DNA from: Cerioporus squamosus
Lineage: Eukaryota > Basidiomycota > Agaricomycetes > Polyporales > Polyporaceae
Length of the DNA: 64,000 bases
NCBI GenBank assembly: GCA_022592435.1
Contig: JABYQS010000126.1
Location: 1 to 64,000, forward strand
Reading direction: 5' to 3'
Both the position numbers and the translations under genes were made by a program. The notes beneath the pieces are model-generated. The model ran no database searches and was not told the origin of the DNA. It worked only from the letters and a program-made list of their open reading frames with translations. Below, piece by piece: positions 11,551 to 22,361 of this stretch; positions within the stretch are counted from its first letter, which is position 1; each line of letters starts with the position of its first letter.

Positions 11551-13135
11551 TATGAAACCCTGATCAGCACGTTGGGGTACAATGCTTCCTCGGTGTTGCT
11601 CGTCGGGGACGTTCCTAGCTGCACTTGTGCGGAGAGACTCGAAACACTGGATGTCCGTGGGGGTAGGCGTGATTGCCTGTATGTTATGACGAAGCTGGCA
11701 GAGAGTTTCATCCAGGAGAGACGGCGGTGTTGAGCGCTGGTACGGCCGCCCGCAGTAGGTTCTGTGATCCTCGTCCTTCTGTGAGGTGGAAAACTCAAAG
11801 GGCCGCACCTCAGAAGACGGCACCAGGGCAGGAGTACGATCGAAGTAGGCGCGGCGTCGGCGGTGGAATGCGACCGGCTGCAGTATTTCGTTCTCCTCCT
11901 GGTCCTGTTCTTCAGAAGCTGCGGGAAGCTTGGAATCTCCCGATATGCAGTAGAGGAGGGATGACTTACAAACAGGAGGGACAATTACTCCAAGCGCGAA
12001 TCCCCAGGGATAGAGTTCGTTCAAAGGGGTGCTATGGTTGAGCATCCTAAAGGCTAGGACTCGACGGCGTGCTCCAATGCATCTTTCGGGAACCAGTCGG
12101 TCCCTTCCGGAAACTAGTACACAATGTGTAAGCGCCTACGTCGGGTATTGTAGACAGCCCGCCTACCAGAAACACACTATAATCCTCCGCGTTCGAGGGC
12201 AAGACGAATTCGACTGGCTCCTCAAAAGGGACCCCATCAGACGTCGCGACTTCGTGCGTAACCTTGTCATACACCGCGACGGCGGAAAAGCAGTGGCCTG
12301 TGAAGCTCAGGCAAAGGGTCACAGCGAGCTAAACACCGAGTACTCACTATGTCTCACGACTAGATAGAGGTCGCCCTCCCGGACTGTCTGCAACCACTCC
12401 CCAAGGTTGTGGTGGGAGAGTTAAGTCAGTTCTTTTTCGCCAGTCCTGAATTGCTCACGCAGAGCAGATCGCACAGCGGATGGGGTTTGCACCTCTCTGC
12501 CGATGTGCTAATCCTGCCAGGCGGGACCTGCGGCACGCTGATGAATACAAACGAAGACAAGGATGCAGAAGAGAGACGTACAAGCCAGATCGTGCCATGC
12601 TTTGGCTCTAGACTCTCCACCGCTCTTCGACCATCAACGACGACGCATCCCGGCGGATTATGAATGAGCGGAGTACGTGGCATTCAACGCAAAAGAGCAA
12701 AATATCGACGACGGCCTTCTCATTGGCCATAGTCGACTTACAGCCGTTCCCCGGGTCGATATGGGAGCTAGTAGACGCGTCGCCCCCAAGCAGTGGTGGC
12801 AGGTAGTACTTAGCAGTACTTGGAGAGGAGGTTCCATCAAGAACGCGTCGCGCACGGGACCGTGACTTGTCATAAGCGCCTGTCTTCGACTGTGCTGCGA
12901 GTATGTAGGTCACAGGTGTGCGACTTGTGACGAGACCAAACTACTTATGCGTTCTAGGGAGAGACGGCTTGCTAAGTAACCTCACTTGCACTTCGATAGC
13001 ACATGAGCCGCAACGATACCCTGAGACGTCTTAACCAGCAAAGGCAGATAGTACAAAGTCTACAAAGTACTACAGTAGTACGTATACACTTGTCGTATAC
13101 TTCTATCTAGCTATATCCCTTCCATATACCCCCTG
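11551..13135. other. Probable upstream exon fragments of the kinase-like relic
   Basis: On the minus strand there are protein-like fragments, such as VAVYDKVTHEVATSDG with VEFVLPSNAEDYSVFLVGG (about 12160-12290), and STAKYYLPPLLGGDAST with VVDILLFCVECH (about 12690-12830). They lie in the same orientation as the kinase-like sequence and could be its N-terminal exons, but I could not join them into one frame. 12900-13135 has nothing visible. Confidence 0.3.
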
Positions 13136-15680
13136 TTACCGCAACGAATGCGTATTATGCAAGCCCACAGTACTGTCCGCGCCGTTCATCGGCCCACTGC
13201 AGCCCACCGCGATCTCGCGGCTCTCCAGCGCACCCTTCGCACTACTCTCATCCTTGACAGCGCCTCCGCCCTTGCCCTCCATCGTGCCCAGCCCGCCGAG
13301 CTCCATGCGCTGCTTGACGTTGTCTGCGCGCAGCTGCTCGAGCCCAGCGAGGTACGCCTCGTCGACGCCGCCCGTGACGTACTCGCCCGTGAAGACGGAG
13401 CAGTCAAAGGCCTCGATCGACGGGTTGAACTGCCGCACGGACGAGATGAGGTCGGGCAGCGTCTGGAAGATGACCAGGTCCGCGCCGATGGCCGACGCGA
13501 TGTCGTCCTCCGTGCGCTCGTGCGCGACCAGCTCCGTGCGCGAGGGCATGTCGATCCCGTACACGTTCACGTGTCTGCACGGGACGGTCAGTCAGCAACA
13601 GGAGGGAAGCAGCGGACAACGGACGGCGCACCGTATAGGGGGCGCACAGCTCGCGACGATGACCTTCTTCGCGCCGACGTCCTTGGCCATCTGCACAATC
13701 TCCTTCGAAGTCGTGCCGCGGACGATAGAGTCTGCACGGGCGTTAGCTAGATAGAGATGAGCAGGGCGAGACGACACACCATCAACGATAAGGACGTTCT
13801 TGTCCGCAAACTCGAGCGCCATCGCGTTCAGCTTCCGCCGGACGTTCTTGCGTCTCATCTGCTGTCCGGGCATGATGAACGTCCGCCCGACGTACCGGTT
13901 CTTGATGAACCCCTCGCGGTACGGCAGGCCCAGCTTCTGCGCCAAGTTCAGCGCCGCGACCCGCGACGTGTCCGGGACAGGGATGACGACGTCCACCGTG
14001 AGATTGCGCTCGCGCAGGACGCGCTCCACCTCGTCCGCCAACGCGTCGCCCATCGCCATCCGACTCCGGTACACGCTGATCCCGTCCAGGACCGAGTCCG
14101 GGCGCGCGAAGTACACGTACTCGAAGATGTCCGGCGCGAATGTCGCGGGCTGGCTCACCTGCCGCCTGCTCACGCCGCTGCGCGTGATGATGACCGCCTC
14201 GCCGGGCTTGACGTCCTCCCAGTCGGTGAAGCTGCTGGCGTCCGCGACGACGCTCTCGCTCGCGAACAGCCAGTCCTTCCCGGGACCGCCGCCGAGGGCC
14301 TTGCGCGAGCCCATCCCGAGGGGACGGATGCCGTTCGGGTCGCGGAACGCGATGATGCCGAAGCCTGCGAGCATCGCGACGCACGCGTACGCGCCCTTGA
14401 CCTGCTCCATGAGCCCGCCGATGGCGGTGAAGATGTCCTCCTCGTTGATACGGAACTTGCCCGTCTTTTGGAGGTTGTCGGCGAAGATGTTGAGGAGGAG
14501 CTCGGAGTCGGAGGTCGTGTTGATGTGTCGATGCGCGACGGCGTCCATGAATTGGAGGAGAGAGGAGGTGTTGATGAGGTTGCCATTCTGTATGAGTGGT
14601 CAGCGACTAGAGATCTCGGCATGGGACGCAAGGAGAGCGAGAACAAGTCACTCGAGTCTACTTAAAGCCCGACCAGACCTTCGACGGGAAGCTGCGACAG
14701 CGTTGCGCACACAGAACATGTCGAGGTATGATAGATCGCTCAGATGTGAGCCGCCACTCCGCGCAGACACGCAGCTACAGGTGCCAGCCTGTGCTGCACA
14801 TGTTCTGACGCTGCCAGAATCAAACTTCTATGTACAGCGACAGAGACCAGCTGAAGCGCCGAACTTCGCTGCTTATCCCCTCGAGCCGTCGTGACAACTC
14901 GATCGGCCATATGTACGACAGGATCTGCACAGAACACCGAAGCCTTGTGAGGGTGATTCTGTGTAGAGCTTGCTCGCACATATGGATAGCATTGAGTGTG
15001 GGACCTCTCGCCGAGGGCGCTCCGCCACATCAGTGGGACGTGGTGTCATGTACATGGCCGCAAGGGCGAGATGGACCATTGAATGGGAAACGCATGCAAT
15101 GCAGCAGCGGGAGGACGAGTAGGAACAAATTGCAAGATGAGACGCGACGTACATGAGCCATCACGATTCCATACGGCGAGTTAACGTAGAAAGGTTGTGC
15201 CTCCGCATGGTTCGAGCTGCCCGCAGTCGGATACCGTACTTTGGGGTTGTCAGACCTCCGTAAACATGACAGAACGCGTCCGAGGGCGACTCACCGTGAC
15301 CGACACCCATTCCGCCGATAAGCTTGGAGATGGCTGTGGCGTCAAAGACATCTCTGACCATTCCGTTGGCCTTGCACTGGTAGAAGCGTCCCTTGTGGCC
15401 GCAGGTGACGATCCCACAGGCGTCCTGGCCGCGGTGCTGGAGAAGCGAGAGGCCCTCGCAGATCTCAGAAGCAGCATCGATCGCCGGGTCGTGGAGGAGG
15501 AGGCCTAGGATTCCGCACACTGTTCCGAGGTTAGACGGGGCGGCACACGACGGGAAAACGGAGCACTGACTGGCTGGAGGTGGCGGGGCAAGATGCCCGT
15601 GGCGGGTGCAGAGACCAGGGGACGAGGAACGTGCGCTGCGGTTGTGAGCACATCTTGCGAACTCTGCGTCCAAGGCGATG
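13085..15680. repeat. Segmental duplication, copy A (ADE4 unit)
   Basis: This stretch aligns almost base for base with 22310-24905, direct orientation, about 9.2 kb apart. Coding exons differ at only a handful of sites, mostly synonymous. Introns and the 3' flank differ more. Homology ends sharply on the 5'-gene side at tctgcgtccaaggc and fades on the 3' side within the downstream flank. Confidence 0.93.
13136..15571 (-). CDS. ADE4: Amidophosphoribosyltransferase (glutamine-PRPP amidotransferase), copy 1
   Basis: This enzyme catalyses the first committed step of purine synthesis, making 5-phosphoribosylamine from PRPP and glutamine. Exons: 15571 (a single coding base), 15519-15295, 15238-15153, 14587-13780, 13731-13632 and 13574-13136, giving 552 residues. 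After the start Met comes the catalytic CGILGLL, then [12 protein letters not shown] and [16 protein letters not shown] (glutaminase), then [32 protein letters not shown] and the PRPP loop [13 protein letters not shown]. The start codon appears split: A at 15571, a 51-nt intron with a CTAAC branch, then TG before TGC. The third intron is 565 nt, far longer than the others. All key residues are present, so this copy looks functional. Its upstream sequence differs from copy 2 beyond about 15680. Confidence 0.92.
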
Positions 15681-17698
15681 GTGGATGGACGTCGACGCGA
15701 TCGTGGAGCAACGCTGCACGACGCGGAGTGTCGGGAGCTCGGATCGGGCGCAGCAGACGCCCGCGACCCTCGTTCGCAGCGGCGGATCGCTTGCTTCTGC
15801 GCGCTCGTTCGCTCGCTCTCGCTTTCGCCAGGTCTCCCTCCCAGATAGCTCCCGGACGGCCTTCGCCTCTGATCACGCGCTCAGTCCCCTTCGCACGTCC
15901 TCAAGCCGCTTCCTCTGCTCGAGCGTGGTCCCTCTCCAGACACCTCCACCTGTCTTCGTCTCCCGTGCCCGCGCCTTGCACTCGCAAGATATCTTCGTCC
16001 GCCCGCCAACCTGGTCTAGGAGCGCACGCGGAGAGCTTGGACAGCAGTATCAGCGAGGGCGCACGGGGCATGTATGAGCTGTAGTAAGCATACAATACAT
16101 CTGTGATTCTCGCCGGTACACACCTCGTTCAGCGCAACGCGCTCGCGAACCCGAGTCCCGCCCCGCCGTCCTGCCCTTCTTGCAGCATTCGCATGCTCAT
16201 TGCGTTTCTGGTATTCTCTGAACGAGTTCGGTATCCAACCTGTGAGGAGGAACGATGAGAGGCTGCGCTGGTGAGTGAACCTCCCAAACATACCTCAAGA
16301 TGGGCCGCACGGTCTCACTGCTCTCCTACATACCACGGCCCTGTCTATTCCATGCTCCCTTCCCTTTCATATCCGTTGTACCGTCTGATTTGCTGTTGTC
16401 AATTCTTTCTTCCCTAGAACACAGGACCGTCAGACATCTCGATGCACACGCGCTCCCCGCCGGAACTCGACAACGCCTACCACGCACTTCTGCGCGCCGG
16501 CCTGCAAAACTCCTGCCGACATACTGGAGAATATGCCGCCGTTGTGGCGCGTCTGCTGACGCTCTCGCGTCGCTATAGAACAACACGCCGTATCCTCTGC
16601 GAAGCCATCCGGGTGACGGTGTTCGCCATTATGCCGACACGCCCACAGAAAATGTCGACGAACAACAACCAACGCGGATGGGTAGATATGCACGGCGCGA
16701 ACCGCACAATGTGCATGGGACACTGGACAGTGCACGGTCCGTCGAGCCTTCCTCTATTCCTCTGAATCTGCTCACGGACGTATTCATAGGCAGTGCCCCG
16801 ACGTGCCCGCACAGTCTCGTTCTGACTGCCTCAGAAGGACGTTCTCTGGATGCCGGCCTCCAGCTGGAGAGAGCAGCACAACGTTGCGTGGAGTGCTCCC
16901 ACGCATGGTCGAACCCAGCGCCGAACGCCGCCGCTCGCACTTGCGTCGATCCGAATCTCCACAACTGCCCATCTGCGCCGGCTCACCCGCGTCCGCACCA
17001 CTCGACCGACGTGAGACTGATGCAGGAAACCATGCGGTTCGAGGACTCCGGTGCGACGTATCCTCTGAATTCCACAGCGTCGGTTCTCTACTGCAGCCCC
17101 GAATATGCTCTGCTTTCTGGCATCACCGGTATGTGTTCGCGTTCGCATATCGAAGATGAACTCACAGCCGATACGTTTTGGGACTGCCTAAGCCCCGGCG
17201 CAACTCGGACGGGCTACCGGCGTACAAGCCGCGGCAAGCATGCAGCAGGCTCGCGCATTGGGCTTCATGTTCGCAACATATTCTAGGTGAGCTCCAAACA
17301 ATGGTCTCCCAGCCGCGCGACTGGCTGGTATGTACGTCCGCCTATCCAAGGACTCTGCACACAGTCTTCGCGACACCGGACGACGTGCATTGCCAGCTCG
17401 CCCAGAGGATATTCGGAGAGGAGGACGCGGTCTCCGGCTACCAAAGTCTGGCCGCGCCAAGCGTCTCCCATGAGTCATGACAGCATGGCCGGACAACGAA
17501 CAACGCTGTGCGCACCTCAAGCAGCACCCGGGCGCGACACCGACGATGCGGAGATCGTGCCCGTCCTCCGGCGGGGCAGTGTGTCCATCATGAGTAGCAG
17601 ACACACGATGTCCCGCCGGCGGCGCACGTGTGGGAGCAGGCAGGGAGAGCAGATCTAGAGGTATCTCGTTCGGAATGTACTCATACATACCAGGTTGG
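15572..17698. other. Gene-poor stretch upstream of ADE4 copy 1
   Basis: Bases 15681-16080 take the place that the ATP2-side promoter holds at copy 2 and are unrelated to it. A minus-strand fragment near 17290-17470 (for example GDRVLLSEYPLGELAMHVV) looks protein-like but could not be placed. No other gene, RNA or repeat is supported. Confidence 0.35.
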
Positions 17699-18831
17699 CT
17701 ACTTGGCGGGCGACACATAGATCGGGTGCGCCGCGGCGGGATCTGTATGTCTCGATCGCTAATGCTGAGGCACTATATATTGCAGTAAGAGGCAGTAAGT
17801 GACTACGCGCGATTACAAAGCACGCAACGCCTGCGGCTCACCTCCTGGAAGTCGCAGGTAATGTCCCGCCGGATACCGCGCCATACTGCACGCAAAGAAC
17901 GGTGCAGTCAGACCACCTGCCACCGGCATTCAGATGTTACGCCTGGTCCGTACTCGGTGACTTGATAGGTCGGCAGCAACAGGACGCCGGCGTGGCCTTC
18001 TACGCACGCGTCGGGCGAGCATTCCTGAAATCATGTGTGAGTGAAATGTTCTCATATTTGCACCGAAGAGTGGCGACTGACGTACCTGGCAGCATGGCGG
18101 TCAAGAGCGACCGACAAAATCGCTGATGCAAGTCCGGGCGAAGTACTAGCCTCGAGTGTGAGCAGAGGAGGATAAGAGATGTTCCTGTCCGGACTCCGGA
18201 GGTACGTCAATGCTGCGACGAGATCATTTGTGTCTCGGAGAGGCTTGCATACCTGGATGATCGCACCGCGAAATGCCACACGCGTATCTGCGTTGACCTA
18301 AGTAGGATCAGTAGGTTGTTTCGGGGTTTAGCACTTCGTACTCACAACCGCACCGCGGCGACGGACACAAAGCCGCAGCTGCGAGTCCTCTGCGAGAGCC
18401 GGGGCTTACAGCGGACTTGGTCAGCGACGGGACGAAGGATGGGCCAAACAGCCTAATCGCACACGAGTATCAGTTAAACGCAGCCTGGAGACAGCTGAGT
18501 CTGCACAACGTACCTGACGAGGACAACAGTGTGAGGGCTGAGAGGGCGACGGCGGCGAGACGGGGCAACAGTACTTGTGGGTGCTCGAGGACAAGTACTG
18601 CGAGTCTGCGAAAGTTACGCCGTGAGTAAACTTTCGATCACTACCAAGGTACGGCTTTCATTCACCGAGCGAGGATCCCTTGTGGACGCCACGAAACAAC
18701 GGAGCTTGAGACGTTGAGCCATCATGCAGATCCGTGTGGTATGGTGGAGCTGTTGGGTCGTCGGTTACTTCGCTTGCTACAGGTATGCGTATGTCATAGA
18801 TAGCGGGCTGCGTGCAACCGGAATACCACAT
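17699..18831 (-). CDS. Unrecognised multi-exon protein, possibly decayed
   Basis: A chain of minus-strand exons can be read: a start at 18831 (MWYSGCTQPAIYD), a hydrophobic exon (about 18610-18530, LAAVALSALTLLSSS), then LFGPSFVPSLTKSA, DSQLRLCVRRRGAV, VNADTRVAFRGAIIQ with SPGLASAILSVALDRHAA (about 18298-18075), ECSPDACVEGHAGVLLLPTY (about 18025-17930), WRGIRRDITCDFQE, and DPAAAHPIYVSPAK ending at 17699. One transmembrane helix followed by a soluble domain is the likely layout. The phases of the last two junctions do not agree cleanly, so there may be a frameshift. I do not assign a function. It resembles agaricomycete-specific proteins without known role, but that is an impression. Confidence 0.4.
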
Positions 18832-21379
18832 CTGCAAAGCATGTCACAATGAAGGACTGCAGTCAGACTTACCAGTGTGCCTGGTGATCATACGGTCCCT
18901 ATGTGTGTCATAGGTGTCAGTGCATGGTTTGAATACAGCGGCCAGAAGACTTACCGTGCACGGTACCAACAGGAATACGGGGCCGAGCAACACTTCGTCA
19001 CACTGGGTATCGGGCATGAAGGCGTAGAGGTCGAAGGGAGTTTCGACAAAGACCGTGGATATGGGTAGGATGTGCCAGCTGAAGGCAGCGAAGGGGGAGG
19101 GGATGAGTACTGAGTGCTGAAGGGGACAGAACAGTGAAGCCTTTATACATGCTGGGGATATCTCCGAACAGCGGGGACACAGAAGAGCATGTTGGAAGTG
19201 CACTGAGAGCTTACGGAACTCGGATGCCAAGCCCGAGGTGGCCTCTGGCGGCGGACCAACCAGGAGGCGACAGCGAGTGTCGGGGTGGGACGAGTCCAAA
19301 TCCTGCGAGCTAGCGGGTACCGGGGTGCGACGGGCACGCAATTCGAGGCTTCGGTTTGTGTTTTGCAACGCGCAACATTTGGGGAGCCGCTCGCTTACTT
19401 GAGCGCTCCGCTAGACATCAATTGGGGAAGCACGTAATTGCGTCGAGACTCTGACGAAGCTTTGCCAGAGCATGGCAGAATCGCAGATGCGCGAAATGCA
19501 GCGTTGTTGCCTTCTCCGACGAGTGTCCACTGCTGTCCAGAGAAAGTCTGTTAGCCTAAGCATTTGTACTTGCGTAGCTATGGCGTGCATGATAGATACC
19601 TTTCGTCCTCAGCTGCCTCAGCTGATATTACTTCGGCATATGAAGGACATTTCTGCTGAAGGGCAGCAGCGAGCAAAGTGTTAGGTGCCTGATTTGACAA
19701 CGGACCTCATCTGAACCTGTGAAAGGTTCTGTACACAGTTTCAAACAGCTCTTTTCTGTTTGCTTATGCTTGCGGGAGGTACTCGATAGCGGGAGGGTTC
19801 TTGACGCCGGTCCAGATCCAGATCTGTGCATGGCGTAGTGGTAAAGGCGCCTGGCACTCCTGCTTGGCTTCGCTCACTGTATCCTCAGTTCTCACTATCT
19901 GCTCCATGCCCAGGGTTGAAAATGTTTTCTAACTCTTTCTGTGTGTGCTGGACCGCTGCAGCTATGGTACAAAACCAGTCATCATCCGACATTTCCCGAT
20001 TCTACTCTTCACACTAGGCAAAGGGCTAGTTTCCGTCTGAAACAGCTCTGCAGCACCTTCTCTGCATCTTACATTCTGTACGTATACCTCTATTGCACTA
20101 CATCTTGGCCTTACTTGATATCTATGCTGGGTGTATCAGGACTTCGAGGCGTAAATCATCCTGAAGGCTGAATGACAAAGTGAACCTCAGCCAGTACTGC
20201 TCAGTGGATGGGATCATGGGGATCGGTACATTCGAAACTGCCCAGAACCCATGGCCTAGCCACCATATGGTCTGGAGCTTTGCGTAATAGTTCTGCCGGA
20301 CAGCCTCCGAGCAAGCGAAAGACGACAACCTTGGCAGGCAATGGCAGCCACAGGCAGTGCATTTGATGCAGCTTGCATCCGGTGTCCACAGATTGCATCC
20401 TCACTGAATATTCAGTCTCAGCCTGGGCCTTAGTACACCATGTTAGAGTGGCATATACATACTCAAGCCTACCTTCATGTCAATTCAACTCATAGAGACA
20501 CATCATGCAACATGGCCCTAGGAGGGAAATACTAGTTTGGCGGCGGGTATCAACTTGGAACCTTCCGTCATGGTCCAAGTCCGGAATGCAAAGCGAGGGC
20601 TGTGATCAGTGGAGTCAGATGGTTAGCGAGCATCATGTCACAACTCGGCGAGAGTAACCCGCTGCCAACCAGCCACGTACGCCACCAGAAGTGAGCCCCA
20701 GCCCCAGCCCCAGCCCCTTGCAGCCATCCGAAGTCGTCCCCCATTTGCTACTCCCTCCTGGCGACCTCCGTTTGGTACTTACTCTGCACCCCATGCCGTG
20801 GCCCTCATTCACGCAGGAAGTATGGTGTTGTCCCAAGGTCTCGACATGCCAAAACTACATCTTGAAGCTACTCCCATCGCCGTATTCTAACTCAGCACCT
20901 GCGCACCCGCACCAGCCTACTACATGTTGCCCTTCTGGAGGTGATGAGTTGCCGGCAAGGAGCCTAGATCTCTAGGACATTCAACTCACTTGCACAACGG
21001 GTACGGGCGATACTTTCTCCGGTCGGAGTCTGGTGCAGCACAACACTTACTAGATACCCCCAGGAGGTTAGCGCACCTTCAAGCTCAGATGACATCAAAT
21101 CCAACTCGAGGTCGACAGGGCGGTGGGGTCGCCCTCTCCAAGTGCTCGCAGCCTCTTAGACGGTAAATGCTGAAGAACGAGCTGAAGGTCTTACGCAAGG
21201 CATGTCCCGCGCCCGGAGTTCACATGATCTGGGATGTCTGCCCATTGCAGATTCATGTCAAGACGTGCGACTTTGATTACCTGTGTTCTCGACTCACTGC
21301 TATGATAACCCTCCTGGACCGCTGTCATAGCTTGTCGGCCGTGTCCTCAGCTGAAGGGAGCGACTCATGCGTCTGTGAT
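18832..21379. other. Gene-poor stretch with a tRNA-promoter-like motif and a hexamer repeat
   Basis: A minus-strand open stretch (about 18960-19100, for example FAAFSWHILPISTVFVETPF) could be an upstream exon of the preceding gene. A perfect pol III A-box (TGGCGTAGTGG, 19831-19841) with a weak B-box-like GGTTGAAAAT at 19914-19923 suggests a tRNA-derived SINE remnant. Nothing else is supported. Confidence 0.3.
20695..20717 (+). repeat. (GCCCCA)n microsatellite, about four units
   Basis: The hexamer GCCCCA repeats about four times without interruption in otherwise unique non-coding sequence. Confidence 0.85.
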
Positions 21380-21815
21380 TCAACCTGGTCTACTGGTGTC
21401 GAGCCCGAGTTGCGTGCCGTACATGTCTCTAACGCGAAGAGCCGTGTTAGCTCGCAATCTTCTCAAGGTACGTACCGCCGCGTGATCTTGAGATTTAGGC
21501 GCTACTAACCACAAAGTTAGTCTAGCAGCGATACTGGCATGCCTGGCCGGACTCAAACACATCGTTATTCTGCGGCCCAGGCTTCGGCCTTTGACGGGAA
21601 GTAGATAGAGAGACTTAAGGAGTCGGTCAATAGACCAGGAGTACGAAACTTGAAGGCAGAATTCTCCTCGAGGTACGTACCTGTTGCCCCAAGAGATTGC
21701 CGGTGTGGTCAGCTCATTACTTACCAGCCTGACGGGGATGCTTGCAGAGCAGCGTGCTGGCAGACTTCACGAGAAGCAGAGAAAGTGGAGGAAGAATATA
21801 TGTCGAGTCCGACAT
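21380..21815 (-). CDS. Possible small two-exon gene, unrecognised
   Basis: The ATG at 21815 opens a 31-codon exon (MSDSTYILPPLSLLLVKSAS) that meets a GTAAGT donor. After a roughly 45-nt intron the frame stays open for about 100 codons to a stop at 21380. No conserved motif or composition bias supports it strongly, and tandem splice-like signals (GTACGTACC) make the model doubtful. Confidence 0.18.
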
Positions 21816-22361
21816 GGTCGGGGTGGTGGTGGTGGTCGGGGATAGAGCTGCCAGTGGAGGCGCGTCGAGCACATCGAACCTGTCCGTAAGCGCCCCGCCC
21901 GTGCTTGTCCAGGTGCAGAGAGCGTTTTCGGGCGGACTGTGGGCGAAGCATTCTCGAGTCTCCGTAGTATAGCAGGTGTAGATATACGAGGCACAGCCTG
22001 GATACTATGCATTTTCCCCCCACTCTGTAGGCTCTCTCGCCGTTCCGCATGCCTCCTCGAGACCTACAAGTCCGTGAACCCGCCCTCAGGTATTCTACCT
22101 GCCCCTCGCGGTGGTCTATGCCCCCCATTGTGCTCTGAGACAAGTGCTCGATCGAAGAGATTCTGTCGTGAATCTCGCAGATACCCTGCCCGCCAGCCAC
22201 GAGGCTACCCACCGCCTGCCCCGGCTATCTCGAGGCCGCGTCCACCGTGCATCAAAGCCTGCACGCCTCATCGCTCCCGCGTACGCAGCAAAGGCTTATA
22301 CTATAACGTCTAAAGTACACTCAATGTATACTTCTATCGATATCCCTCCATGTTCACCATG
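21816..22361. other. Intergenic, downstream of ADE4 copy 2
   Basis: No supported gene. Weak similarity to the flank of copy 1 begins at about 22310 (tatacttctatc), marking the 3' edge of the duplicated unit. Confidence 0.4.

Noticed and set aside
13757..14665. Long plus-strand open frames (over 300 codons) opposite ADE4 copy 1, repeated at copy 2
   Set aside because: They are antisense to the conserved amidotransferase exon, Arg/Asp/Val-biased, and arise from the GC-rich codon use of the real gene.
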